A stretch of DNA of 64,000 nt from Theobroma cacao (Eukaryota; Streptophyta; Magnoliopsida; Malvales; Malvaceae). Positions 11,034 through 23,900 of the stretch are shown one piece after another (positions within the stretch are counted from its first letter, which is position 1; each line of letters opens with the position of its first letter). Both the position numbers and the translations under genes were made by a program. A model generated the notes under the pieces. It had not been told where the DNA came from and did no database searches. It saw nothing but the letters and a program-made list of their open reading frames with translations. The stretch lies in the NCBI RefSeq assembly GCF_000208745.1, contig NC_030858.1, positions 3,561,888 through 3,625,887 of the forward strand, in the 5' to 3' direction.

Positions 11034-13587
11034 TTAACGTTTACATTTATGGCAATAATGGTGACCATCCATTTGGGCTGATCCACAGTCGTAGCAGAAA
11101 GCAGTTCCACACCTGTAGCAGATACATCGAGAGAATTTAGTTAGCATGTTTATGCTTGTTGAGAGCTCAACAGCAAAATGAAAAGGGTTTTCAGCAGCAC
11201 AACAAGTACTAAACAGACCGAAGTGCAGGGGATGACTGACACCTAAAAGGTGCTAAATCAGCTGAATGTATTACTTGATAAATTGAATTATTTCGAAAAT
11301 AAAAATTCAATGCAATGTAAAACAAAACAATAATTTGTAGTTGTCTCTCCAAGGAATTCGACTAAACACCAAAAAACTGATGAGATCTATGATTCACTTC
11401 AAAGACAGATTGAAAATGATAACACAATATGATAGACAATATTATCATTAGAAGTGTCACAGCCTCACAGGTTTCGTAAGAATCACTTAATTACCATGAA
11501 GATCAGAAGAAGAAAAGAAGCATGATATCAGAACACTTGCTGATGAATATAGGAAAGATGAAAGACAGAATCAAAAGATTTTGCATGCAATTTTCACTTT
11601 TTCCATGACTTAAAGCTTTCAATACAATACCAAAACTTTATGCTTAATCTTTCAATGTCATAACGAGTTACTAATTTTGATCATATATTGGCCTGACAAT
11701 TTCCTGATAACTAAGAACATTGCTATGATGCTAAACACATTGATTTTGACTAATAGTTACAGTCATTCAAATTGCCAGGAGATTTTCTATTGAAAGGCAA
11801 ACAAGTTTAGAGTTGTACTTATGTAGACAGAAGTACCATAAGAATTAGCTAGGGGGATAGTTTTCCTTTTGGCTCTGCTCCAGTGATTTGAACATGTGAG
11901 GGTTAAGAAGAATGTTTATTAATTTGCTTAGATAAAGGCAGTTCTCAATTAAAAAGCTAGATACATTGAGCACTTGGAGTAAGAAATTTTTCATTCAAGC
12001 TCAAGGTGGTAGCAGGATAAGTGGATTACAACAAATCCGATAGTAGAACAAGAATGTCATGCACTTTCAAAAAAAAAAAGAACAAGAATGTCATGCACCT
12101 TGTTAATGCTTTAGACTGAAGTACTCTGCTTTCTGAAATTCAGAGGAAAAATATTCTCTACGCCAAATTGCCTTTATCAGTGGTTATAGTCCTCTTATAT
12201 GTCAATTACTCAGCTTGCAATGAAATTCTTAATTCTTGTACAAGTCAACAAATCGATGAAGGATGTTGAGCAATCATCCATAGTGGGTTCCAAGGGCGCC
12301 GAGGAACAGATTCTTTTGTTGAAAAATGGCAAAGCAATGCAGAATTACAAACCAGTTGTTTTTAAAAAATGTAGTAATCTCAAACTCAAAGATACAGCAA
12401 ACAGTTAATGCCATCAAAAGTCCCCATTCAAACAGTAGCAATCAACACAGAACTAAGATAATTACATATGCCTATACGCAAGTGAACCAAATATAAGCTG
12501 CAAAACTGATAGATTAATCGATTTGAGAAACAAAACTAAAGGGGAAACTGAAAAACGAAACTAACCTGCATCTCATATACCTACAGCCCTCAGTTCTCTC
12601 AACAACGAATCCACATCTTGGGCACCTAGCCCACTTCTTGTCCTTAGCCAGCTTCATCAACAAAATATCTTCCCTCTGTCTTTCATCTGTATGCAACCTC
12701 TGAAATTCCCCACATTCAACTCCAGCATGCCAAGGTACTTTACACTGTGCGCAAAACAGTCTCCGACAATTAGGACATATCGATTCTCTTACAGCCTGTC
12801 CTCCATCATCAATCAAAAGCATGGAACAATCTTTAAAAGGACAATAAAACCTTTCAGACCCTAAAATCACTGCCTCGCATAAAGCATCTCCCCACCTATC
12901 AAAAACTTCTCTTGGAAGTATATTGCGACAGTACTCAGGTTCTAATAAACCCTCACAGTTTGCCACGGGGCAAGTTATGGCTGTAATCTTGTTTTGTACT
13001 TTAGAAGCTACATATTTGATCATGCAATCCTTACAGTAAGCGTGGGAGCAACCTTTGATGTTAAACGACTCGTTTGCTTGCCTTGGTTCAACGCAGATTT
13101 CACAGATAAAAGGTGGGCCTTCGACGGCTTTGGAATTTGATGACTCTCCAGGCTCAGTTATGGAACAATCGCTGAAGGGTTTTTTTCTCTTTCCACGCTT
13201 CTTTCTGGGAGGAGTCTTTAGGGGCTCGAAGTTAAGCACGAACAAATCATCATCGTAAATGTCGAGATCTATGTAGTTATCGTCCGAGGTTGTCATCGAA
13301 GCCTTGATGGCAAGTTGGATGTCTCTTTGTTCACAGTATTGTTCTACTGAAATAGCGTTTTTCTTAGTGGTGCCTTTGTCTGGAATGGCTGTAATAGAAA
13401 ACAAATCGCTCTCAAGGTCAACAATCTCAACCTGCTGAGGAAAATCTGTCCTCTCCATTTTCCTCTTCTTTTTCGATACTTCTTCATCAATCGCGTTTAT
13501 GGTTATCATGGGGAAAGTACAAGCTTGTTGAATTCGAACCTGTCTTTTTTCAGGGTTTCTTTTTGGGGAGGGAGGTGGGATTTCCAT
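11034..13587 (-). CDS. RBR-type E3 ubiquitin ligase (RING1-IBR-RING2)
   Basis: Two exons: 13587-12566 and 11112-11034 (TAA), joined in phase across a 1.45-kb intron, giving 366 residues. The N-terminus is charged, with a basic patch KKRGKRKK near residue 132 that could be a nuclear signal. RING1 runs from about 162 to 211 (CEIC, GCSHAYC, CPVANC), the IBR follows (FYCPFKDC, CPNCRRLFCAQCKVPWH), and RING2 covers about 322-351 (CPRCGFVVERTEGCRYMRC, then CGTAFCYDCG from exon 2). The RING2 cysteine in EGC (about 335) is at the position that carries the ubiquitin thioester in RBR enzymes, so the protein looks active. The short tail HHYCHKCKR completes the fold. The intron splits RING2. Substrates cannot be inferred. 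A decayed tandem paralogue lies upstream at 15595-16960. Confidence 0.92.
12045..12098. repeat. Short direct repeat in RBR intron
   Basis: AGAACAAGAATGTCATGCAC occurs at 12045-12064 and again at 12079-12098, separated by an A-rich spacer. It is a recent 34-base local duplication. Confidence 0.85.
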
Positions 13588-14380
13588 GGCTGTGCCTCTT
13601 GGGGTTACACTTCACACTCCGATAGTTTCGTATTCAGTTCAAACTCTGTAATTCTAATCGAACAATAATGATTGGAAATCCTTTGATCACCGAGTCAGCT
13701 ATCTTGTTTTATGACAGTCCTAACTTAGCCTTGTGTATGCCTTGGTCTTTGTAGTTTTCAGTACCTTGTTTGGATATCAGGTACTATTAGGCTAATTTAA
13801 TTGATTAATATCAAAGTGTCTTTGAATATATTCCTTTAAACTCCAAACAATAAAAGTAGGCACAAAACAATTCATGATTATAATCATCCTTACACCGTTA
13901 ATTGTTTGCAAAATTAATCATATTTGTCTATTATTCTTATTATTATTGAAACTATATACATATTTTTAATCATTTTTATAGTAAATATGTTAGAATAAAC
14001 TTTAAGAATATGGGTTAAAGTGTTATTTTGAGAATTTTAATTAATAAATTGATCTCTTCACATTCCATAAAAATATATAATTAAATAAGGCATTCGTTAA
14101 ATATAAAATTAATAATAGCTTGAAATACTTTAATAATTTTTTTTTGTAAGAAGGCAATGGAAAAGGTAAATGAAGGGATATTTTGCATATAGTAATCATA
14201 GTACAAGCTAAGCACCTGAACATTTGATTTATTAGTTAGTGTATTATCTTTTTGTTTAAAAAGTAAGATTTGAATCTCTCTTTCTTCAATTATAAAAAAA
14301 ATTATAATAAATTTTGAAAGAGTTTAGGATATCATTATCGAAATAAATTCTTATTAAGGTAGATAAATGAAAAAAAACAG
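13588..14380. other. RBR promoter side, AT-rich intergenic
   Basis: The first ~150 bases should hold the leader and core promoter of the minus-strand RBR gene. The rest is very AT-rich with no recognisable gene. Confidence 0.55.
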
Positions 14381-15030
14381 ATAAATGAAATTAAATATAA
14401 AATAAACAATACTTGTAAATATTTATTATAATAAATTCTTTTAAGTTAAAAAAATTAGTAAATGAAGATATATTTATCACACACTAATGAAAATAACTAT
14501 CTTATTAAGATAGTTAACAAGATCTCGTGAAAGACTAAAACATATGTAAGACTTTGTTTCTAATATATTGTTATCTATAGTAACACATGAGAATTCTCTC
14601 CATGGCATTTTTTTTTTATTCTTAGTGATAATAATCAATCGTTTTTTACTCATAAAAATGAAATAAATAAATTATACTCCTAAGTTCTTTTAGGTTTAAA
14701 AAAGGGATAAATAAAGATATATTTTTCACTTAGTAACCAAAATAACTACTTTATAGTTAATAAGATCCTCTAAAGACTAAAATATCTTTAAGATTTTGTT
14801 ACAAACCTATAGTTTGTTATCTATAGTAACAGCAAGAGGAGGATATCTGTCCATGACATTTTTTTTAGTATTCTTAATGATAATCAATGGTTTTTGCTCA
14901 TAAAATAAGAAATGAAATTAAATATATAATAAATAATATTCCTAAAAAACTTGTAATAAGTTATTTTAGATTTTGAAAAAAATACTAAAATATCTGTAAG
15001 ATTTTGTTTCCTATAATAACAATAGGATCA
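14381..15030. repeat. Diverged AT-rich tandem repeat, ~260-bp period
   Basis: A block recurs about three times in the same orientation. AAATGAAATTAAATAT-type starts lie near 14384, 14658 and 14911. Each of the first two is followed by GATATATTT, ATAACTA, a CTAAAA.AT.T.TAAGA.TTTGTT core and TTATCTATAGTAACA, then CATGACATTTTTTTT-like and GATAATAATCAAT-like stretches. The third unit is truncated after its TAAGATTTTGTTTCCTATAATAACA. The copies are heavily diverged. Confidence 0.75.
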
Positions 15031-15594
15031 ATTTCTATTTCTGTTCATAATTCCTTAGAAACATCTATTTCTGTTTTGCCATGCAGATACATCTGTCTTC
15101 TTCAGTTAAGAAACTCCAAATACTTTAGAAGCATTCTGTTCATTGGTGCTTCTGCAACTACTTGCTCTTTCCCATAAGGTATGCCACTAGGACTTCAAGT
15201 TGTTCTGATTTTAATTCATCTCCAAAGACATGTCAAGTTCAATTTTCTAGAAAAAAAAAATGACATAGGAATTAAGTTTAAGCTGATATATAAGTCCTAA
15301 CCAAGTTAACATTTCCTTACATGTTTATATTCTATTCAAACTCAATGAAGAGCAAGATGTTGAGAGTCAGAAATTTTAATGCTTGAACTGGGCTGCTATC
15401 ATTAGTTTAAAGGTAAACAATGAGAGATCAACCAGTGCTAAATTCAGAATTTCTGAACCTAAAGAAGTGTCGGCTTCTGTTTCTCTCAACTGACATGGGT
15501 GTAATGCTACTTTCTCAACATCGAGTACAATTATTACAACTCTTCACATCAAATAAACCCAACAAGCAGTTATTTGAGGAACTTCTGATGGGAA
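15031..15594. other. Intergenic, no gene seen
   Basis: Sequence between the AT-rich repeat and the last exon remnant of the RBR pseudogene. I see no supported feature. Confidence 0.5.
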
Positions 15595-16960
15595 CTAACG
15601 AAGGTATTTGAAGCAAAGATGGCGGCTTGCACGTACTCCACACTTGTAACAGAACAAGAAAGATATTTGAGTGGACTGCAGTGATCACAAAGTAATTCGA
15701 TATGTCGAAATCAAAGAAAAATAATGCCTTGTGATTTGACTAAGCATCCATGGAACTAAAAGCAGAGAGATCAACAATATACACTAGCCAAATTAAGGAA
15801 CCTCAATCATGGGAAGAGTAAAAGATTCATGGCAGAATGGTTTTCCAGCTTGAACCCAGAACTGAGAAGGGATTTACTGATGCGACTCTCATATTACAAC
15901 GTATACTAATTACAAAGCAATACCTGTTCTAATTCACAAGTCAATTGTAATCAGTCATGAATATATATAGAAAGACAAGTGAATAAAACCCAGCATTATT
16001 AACAGATTAAAGGTATGAATTATGAAAGTTGTACGATGAAACATAAATTTCACAGATAATATATAACCAACCCATTCTAATGATTACTTGGAAGAATCTT
16101 AAGATGAACTAATTAAATTACTGACCTGCATCCCACATAACAGCAACCAGCTGATTTTTCCACATGGTAATTGCACGTAGGGCATTTCCTCCACTTCTTC
16201 CTCTTAGCCAGATCAACTAACATTGCACCTTCGCCAAGCTTTTCCAGTTTCTGAAACCTTGCGCAATTTCTTCCTGAATGCCAAGCAACCTTGCACTGCA
16301 CGCAAAATTCTCTCGTGCAAACGGGACAAGGGAAATTCTTAATAGCCTTTCCCCCATCATTAATCAACAGTGCTGAGCAATCTTTATAGGGACAGTAGAA
16401 TTTTTCAGAGCCAAGGACCGCAGATTGACAGCGGGCTTTTCCCCATCTGTTAAACAAATCTCTTGGGAGGATATCACGGCAGAAGTCAAGGATCCAAAAG
16501 CCCTCGACAACTTGTTACTGAACAAGGAATGAAGGTTACGTTATCTTCAAGTTTCGATTCGATGTACTTGATAGTGCATTCAATGCAGTAAAAGTGGGCA
16601 CAGCCTTTGAGGTTGAAACAGTCATCCAGGGGTTTTGGCTTGGCTCAACACAGATTTTGCAGAACAAAGTTGGGGTGTCATCGTCATTTGCAGAATTCAA
16701 GGAGTGTTGTTCTATCTCAAGATCGTCTGAGGGCGTGAAGTAATTCTCGTCTTCATCTAAAATGGATGCGGTTTCAACTTTTTTGCATAAGACATTCAGA
16801 AGCTTACACATCTTGGTGCCCATCTTTCTTGATTCATTACAAGAAATGTGAAGAGCTGCCAACATTGATTTAGATTGATTCTTTGTTGCATGTGATGCTT
16901 GAACTTTCGAAAGAGACTCATGGAGACTGGCTTTCCTTAGCTCAATCAATACACCAAATG
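15595..16960 (-). pseudogene. Decayed RBR E3 ligase paralogue
   Basis: This is homologous to the RBR gene at 11034-13587, in the same orientation. Main exon: about 16960-16126; its GGGTGCAG|gtcagt donor matches the functional gene's intron position. The IBR and proximal RING2 read well (RWGKARCQSAVLGSEKFYC, CPVCTREFCVQCKVAWH, CPTCNYHVEKSAGCCYVGC). Within RING1 the frame breaks near 16630, where CKICVEPSQNP should continue to DDCFNLKGCAHFYC, and returns to the original frame near 16489 (DFCRDILPRDLFNRWG). Two single-base indels therefore compensate, and the unshifted frame meets a stop between them. The expected final exon survives at 15643-15595 as CGVRASRHLCFKYLR plus stop, ten codons shorter than in the paralogue. 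Its splice acceptor CAG has become CAA. The 5' end is unclear; I could not find a convincing start. Assembly error could explain one indel, but not all four lesions. Confidence 0.85.
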
Positions 16961-17916
16961 GGGACAGAAGAGAAGACAAGCCTGTTATTACATAGTATAT
17001 GCAAAGAAATATATATGTATTATGAAAGATTCCAATATAATTCAAAGACGATCAAGGTTTGTAGAATAAATTATGAAAGACATTGAACTTATGAATTATC
17101 ATGTTATTATGGTAGCAATAAATAAATAATATATATATATATATATTTGTCAACTTTTTCAACAAAAAAAAATATCCTTTATATCAATAGCAGTGGTGAT
17201 ACAAATATATTGCAATTACTGGCTTCATCGCAGGGGATGCAGGACAGAGGCTACTTCCTTGACAAAATTCGTGAAGACCCATCCAAGCCTAAAAAATTAG
17301 CACATGAGGTGAAGTCGTATATTTTATGTCCCTCCCTCGGATATATTAATTTGGACCTTGTTATCATGACTGACACAGTCATTTGGTAGAATGACAGTTT
17401 GATTTTAGCCACTATTTTATTTTAAAAGAGACCTCCTCCTTGCTTTTCCACTAGTCGGCTGATATAAAGAAAGAGCAAGTACCATCATCTTACGAGCGAG
17501 AATGACTGCATTGGCTACGGAAAATAAAGATAGGCAGCTAAACTTTGCTCCCTTTCTCACCAAACATATTATTGAATCAAGCACACAAGCCCAAAGTACC
17601 CAAAGCCATCACATTTGTCCAAACAGAATATACACAAGTAAGAATATGAATATTTACATCGTAATTGACCGGTTTGTTTGACAAATGTAGATGCACATTT
17701 GATCCAATGCGAAATTAGGCTTGTGAAATGGAAAAGGGAGAGAATAAAAGCTTTTTGTCCATGAAACAATATTCCTTCATCCATATCCACATAACTATGA
17801 AAGGCAACTTCATGCTGTACAATCACTGATCTTCCAGGGCAGGAACTGCACCAAGTAGTCAAGTTGTTGCTTGTTTCACAAGCTGCAGCAAGTTACTATA
17901 CCCAAATGGTGTTAAA
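16961..17916. other. Intergenic with AT microsatellite and exon-like scrap
   Basis: Contains an (AT)n run at about 17128-17146. Plus-strand positions 17234-17308 read as an exon-like segment bounded by AG and GT (GMQDRGYFLDKIREDP then SKPKKLAHE) whose family I do not recognise. The right part should be the 3' UTR of the FYVE/SYLF gene. Confidence 0.45.
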
Positions 17917-19914
17917 CTAATAATGTAGGCTAGAGTAGAGGTCATCCAGAGCAACATACAAGGGCTCAGCAGCCTTTGGTCTGTCCACTGTCCCAAGCAG
18001 TATGTCAGCAGTGGTGAGATAAGGATCACCATAGAACCGTAGGTTGGTATCCATTCTTGTTGCAACAATGTTCCCTTCCAATGACACACCAACAAATGCC
18101 CCTGCAAAATTTGCAACAGGACGGATTAACAAATTGACAAACTACTCAAAAGAAGAGTACAAACACATTGCACCATGGAATACCTTTGCTACAACTGTAA
18201 GTGTAACACATGCCAGAGCCTCGATCCCCTGCCCGAAGATCAGCTTCCAGCACTCTCCCTACAGGTCCTGCAGCAGCACTGCATCCAGCACCAAGAGAAA
18301 AATGCATTCGACTACAAAATGTCTTCACAGCTTTCGAATCATGAAGCACAATTATCAAATCCATGACCTCACCCCCAATCTGGAAAACACATAAAAATAA
18401 CATTTAGCTAATAGATTGTACATATAATTACTTTGGAACTGGGAAGGAAGTTGATCCTTAGCTGCCTAGACGTGCATAATCTGCTAGTTTGGGCATATAT
18501 TTATCTCAATCGAAAGTTCACCTGAGCACCCCATCCTAAACCAACAGAGAATATAGCTGATGGGGCAGACCATGTTCCATCTGACCTTCGTGCAGTAACA
18601 AGACCAGTCCCAAGTTTGTATGCAACAAGAACTCCAGCTTTAACAACAGTTAAAATAGCTAAGCCTTTGGCTCCTTTCAGAACTGCCAATGGTATAGATC
18701 TCTCTGGATTCAACCTAGCAACCTGGCCATTTCAACAACTGTTATTAGATGCTTCTCACAGTGTCTGAATATAGCCATTATGTAGCTCCAATATACAAGA
18801 AATTAGCTCAACTCGATATTTAAGCTGAAGCACTGGATAAAGAAATGGCATGTATCATGGTTGATGATTTCATGAAGCAAAACCATTCGCATGAAAATTT
18901 GATCTAGTTGGGAGTTATGACCTAGACACGAACTGTCTTATAAGAATTACAGCATGGGAATTGGGAAGAAAATCACAAGGTTGATAATAGTTTTAGACAA
19001 ACAAAATTACCGTCTTGTATGAATAATGAAAATCAGGATCATACCTGGCAATAGCTTCTCAAGGTATTGGATGCTTTGTAGATCTCATGTTCCATGGACA
19101 AACCAACAGGCAAATTCAACCAACCTCGAGTGCACGTCCAATCCATGACATCATGTTTTGCTACTTGCACAGCGTTGCTAATGGTATTAATAAGAACACC
19201 CTGCAATGGGTCAAGCCTATCATAGCAAGAATCACACACCCTCTGGGGATTTCTTTCTCTAAATTTAACAGGAAGCAAGCACCTTCCCTTAGAACATGTT
19301 CTGCAGAAAATCCTTCCACAAAACCGGCAATGATGTCTGCCACATGTAATTGCAGTAAAGGGAGCATCACACTGCATGCAAACCGTGGTAGAACTATCAG
19401 GAAGCCACTCTGGAGGCTCAGCTTCCAACACCTCTTTATATGCATTATAATTTATCCCACTTGGCTCCAGAAGTGGTGGTGCACTCGGTATATAAACCGA
19501 GGAGTGCAGATAGGTATCTCCATTCTTTCCAGACCCCAAAAATGAGACATTAGAACTTTGGTAATGCTGATTCAAAGAAACACTCGTGGGGCCTTTATTA
19601 CGCCCAGTTACAATTGCAAATAACCCACTCAACACATTCTTCAAGTTCACATCTGGATGCAAGCCATTCCGCATTGATTTATAGACATCATCACCAGAAT
19701 CATAACCTCCATCAATAACATCCTCAGATTCAGCTGGAAACTGATAAAAGTGATCTCTTTTCATTGACTTCGAGCCTAATGGGACAATACTTTTGTCTTC
19801 TGGCACAGGCCAAACAGAATCATTATAATCATCATCAAATTGATACGCGTTATTATTCTCCTTTTCTAGTTTTGAAAGCGTGGAATACGAGACCCTACCC
19901 TCAACGCTGGCCAT
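17917..19914 (-). CDS. FYVE zinc finger plus SYLF (Ysc84) lipid-binding protein
   Basis: Four exons: 19914-19045, 18722-18522, 18379-18184 and 18101-17917 (TAG), all in phase, 483 residues. Residues about 170-235 form a FYVE domain with the WLPD motif, CMQC, GRHHCRFCGRIFCRTC and RVCDSC. These are the signatures that bind phosphatidylinositol 3-phosphate on endosomal membranes. From about 245 to the end lies a SYLF domain (GLAILTVVKAG, GTGLVTARRSDGTWSAPSAI, GLGWGAQ, GEVMDLIIVLHD, AFVGVSLEGNIVATR), a phosphoinositide-binding and actin-linked module. The acronym SYLF includes plant FYVE proteins of exactly this architecture. Arabidopsis At3g43230 is, as I recall, this gene and sits beside ARID4 there too. 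The start is the first ATG of a long frame. A possible leader-exon donor lies at 20255/20254. It is divergently arranged with the methyltransferase gene. Confidence 0.93.
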
Positions 19915-20911
19915 GCAACCACACCACCAAGAAGCTAATTCCTAAATTCAACAAGCAATTTCACCGCAATTCAAAAATAGATACCCCTCTTAGCCGCTAA
20001 TTGAATCCCCTAAATAACAAATAATTGCAAATGAAGTCACGAATTCATCAACATAAAACAGAGCAAAGAATAAATTTCTAATAGCATAATGTTTTGCTTT
20101 TCCTATGCCATAATTAAAACGGGATTGTTTCACGCAATCAAAAGAAAACAACTTTGCTTCCATCTAGGGATTCAAGACGTTACTTTTTCATCTTAATTTA
20201 TTGTTCGAAGGCTGAAAATGAAAATAAAAATAAATATTGGGATAAAATTCATACCTATGCATATGGAAATTAACGTATCGAATTGGAAGACTTAATTTCG
20301 AAGCTTTAATCTTTAATCTTTAATCTTAACAACATAAACAAGAAGAAGAACAAGCAGGACCGACAGGGGTTTTTTCGTGAGTTTTTTTCTCTGGTGGAAG
20401 TCGTAGGAGGATAGAAAGAGGACAATTCCCAATGCACGAAACCTGAACGAATAAAATAAAAATAAAAAAATAAAAGGGAAATATGACAAAATAAAACTCT
20501 ATGGGCTGGGAATTGGAATGGGCCACGTTTAGATCCTAAACTCTCCTGGCCCATAAAAGATTACGGTTTTCCTAAATTTGAAGTGATAGTTTGGGTCTGA
20601 AACGCCCAATTGATTGTTTCTTGGATCAGTGAGTGGGCTGCTTAGGCTGGGGTTGGACTGGACAAACCGTTTCCCTTTCATAACCGTGGAGTCAAAAAGA
20701 AAGTAACAAATGAAAAACCATAAAGGTACAATTTTCTCTGCACAACTGGGTCTGAAACTCACGTACCCAAAAGAAAAGGAACTTTGATTCTCGCGGAAAT
20801 CGAGGATTCAAGAACTAATGTAGTTGGTAACAGGTATATGCAAGTTTAAGGTTCTCTTGAGTTTAAAGTTCGTGTGTTGGGTTTTTGCTTCTCTTGGAAA
20901 ACGTTGATCAA
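19915..20911. promoter_or_regulatory. Shared divergent promoter region
   Basis: About 1 kb separates the start codons of the FYVE/SYLF gene (-) and the methyltransferase gene (+). It should contain both leaders and core promoters. I see no clear TATA box on either side, as is common for broadly expressed plant genes. Bidirectional control is an inference from geometry only. Confidence 0.5.
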
Positions 20912-23900
20912 ATGGAGGCTGACAGGTATCATTCATCTTTAGTTTCCTGTAATTGTTGTAACTTAAAAAAAACAAAGTTTTTTTTTTATATTTTGTAAAT
21001 ATTTGTGTCAGGTTGAATTCTCCAAGCACGTCTGTAATTACTTTTGAAGTATTGGGTCATCAACTGCAGTTCTCCCAGGTAATTTGTCATTATTTCTCTT
21101 GGGAGGTTGCTTATTCTGTCAATTAATTATCTTATTTGAGATGGTATGCTTTTTAGTACAATTTATCTTTAAAAGGATGGAATGATTCTCCGCTCGAATC
21201 TGATATCCAACTAGGATGAACTCTAGTTCATCCATAGTTTCACTCTTTTGCTAACTAATCTGTTTGATGCAATAAGTTCTTTCTAGGCATGGTTATGAGT
21301 GAATTTCTGTTCTTTCTTTCTTTCTTGTTTTTCCACTTTCAAAGAATGTACCTTCGTGCTACTTACAAAGCGAGAAAGTCTAGTCAAGTTTGTGGACAAC
21401 AAGCTAGAGGAAAAAAGTTTCCCTGCATTTACTGGTGTGGCCGAGGAAGAAAATTATAGTTGCATATTTAGATTATTGTTTGACTTCATGTTTTTCAGTC
21501 TTCCATCTTTATGCTTGTTTGTTCTGTGATTCTGTTACCGAGAATCACTGCATGGTGCAGTTTTTTTTTTTTTTCCAAGGCTTTGCTTGCCGTTGTAGCT
21601 ATATTTATTTGCTCCTAAATTTTTCCTCATTGTGGCAGGATCCTAATTCCAAACATTTAGGAACAACAGTTTGGGACTCATCAATGGTGTTTACCAAATT
21701 TCTGGTATTGATTTTAATCCTTTTTATTGCTCTTTAATTGCATTGCTGCAACTAAAGTTGTTGATTTTTAGGCCTTTGTTTGAGTTGAGTTTATGTTGTC
21801 AACCTTACATGGGTTGCAGAACACTGTTAATCTACTTCTTCTTCTTAACACTTTTAACCTTGTAACCCATTTTTACGGGGCCTCTTTTTATAATTTTGAT
21901 CAACTTTGTGTAGGACTTGAAATGAGTATACTGTCATCTAAACCCCATGGCATATTTAGTGTTTAAGTGGGGGCAAGCCTTTCCTTTTCATTTATTTTTA
22001 TTAAACTTGCAGGTCTCAGGCTTATGTTTTATTTTTCTGCCAATTTTTCTGTTTCCAACTTCATGAATCTGAATTCTTACATGTTTCAGGAAAAGAATTG
22101 CAGAAAGGGAAGATTTTCCCCATCAAAACTTAAAGGAAGGCGTGTTATTGAACTAGGGGCTGGTTGTGGAGTAGCTGGGTTTGGTCAGTTTCTAATTCTG
22201 TACATTTAGTACATTTGGTCAGTTTGTGGAGAAGGTCTTTTATGACCCTGCATTATTTGGTAGGACATTGCTTACTCTGACTCAAGTGCACTTTCCAGGA
22301 ATGGCATTGCTGGGATGTGATGTAGTTTCCACGGACCAAATCGAGGTTGTGTCATTGTTGAGGAGAAACATAGAACGCAATACTTCAAGGATCATGCAGA
22401 TGAATTCTAATTCAGGTGTGCTTTCTTGCAGATGTTTTTATTTAGTTTATAGGATTTGGGCAACTTAGATTTATTTGTATAATTTAGTTCATTTATATTT
22501 CCTTTTGCCCACCAAAGTGACATAACTAATCTTGACCAAATGATATGGCTTTTAGTAGTAGAAGAGTTATTCAACAATCAGACAGAGGATTGTTCCTTTC
22601 TGCTACCAAAAGCAATGCTACTGGGGAAATTGAATGCTAGAATGGTACTTTTATCTCATGGGATTATTATGTTTATTTAGATTCATTTGGATCGATCCGG
22701 GTCGCAGAGTTGGACTGGGGAAATGAAGATCATATAAAAGCTGTTGCTCTGCCATTTGACTACATCATTGGTACAGATGTTGTAAGTTTTCCAGAAGTAT
22801 ACATTTTTGCTGAAAAAATGTCTCAGGTGTTGTAGTATTGGTCCAGTTGAAAGTGATAAATTACTGATATTAGTGTGGTGATTCTATCCTTATGTAGTAA
22901 GGTGCAGAACCTTTTATTGCCACTCTAGTCATTCATTTGTTACTTGCTGAAACTGTTGATTGCTTTGACACGTCTGTAATAAAAAGCCAATATGTGTCTT
23001 AGCCTTAGGACTGCAAATACCCCAACTCGTCAGAGCTAGTAAGCCATTGATTTGATGTCATTCATGCAGTACTGCTCTTCTTGTTATAGGAACATACATT
23101 GTATCTAGGACAGTTGCATATATGATACTGATGCTTATTTACCCGTTCAGGTTTATGCAGAGCATCTTTTGGGACCCCTATTGAAAACGATACTTGCATT
23201 ATCAGGCCCCAAAACCACAATTATGGTATTATACTGTTTCCAATTTTCCATTGGAATTTTTTTCTATTGTTAATAGGAAAATTTGTTATTAATACACATT
23301 TTTTCGTTTTTAAATGCTTCTTTTTAGTTGGGTCATGAGATCCGTTGTACTAGTGTCCATGAGCAAATGCTTCAGACCTGGAAAAAGTTCTTTGAAGTGA
23401 AGATTGTTCCAAGAGCCAAGGTACACATTTTTACACTCGAGTTCTATTATATGTTGTGCTTTATTTATTATTAATTCGGAAATTGGTCTGAGTATAGCTG
23501 AGATAATCACTCTTGGTTAATAACTATTGAATTGTTGATGACCAACTCAATGGAGGTCATCCTTCATTTTGAATGAAAATAGATGTCAAACTCTTCCTTT
23601 CTTGATTTTATCTGCAGGTTTGAGCCTCAGATAAGATATTCATCTAATTTTGATTTTAATGAAATTCTGTCACTCGCTGTAGTTGTTTAACCTCTACTTC
23701 ATCCCATGCAGATGGACAGTAAGTACCAACATCCAAGTATTCAACTTTTCATTATGGGACTAAAGACCCCAGCTGTTACTGCAGAGAAGCTAGACAATGC
23801 TGTTAGTGCAGAGAATTTGGACAAGAAGACTCAAGGGATTGACCAGCAAGTTAATGAGGTTAAAACAAGAAAAACAGATAGAAAAGAGGAAGAGAACTGT

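Noticed and set aside
18044..18394. 116-codon plus-strand frame over the SYLF exons
   Set aside because: Antisense shadow of two well-supported FYVE/SYLF exons.
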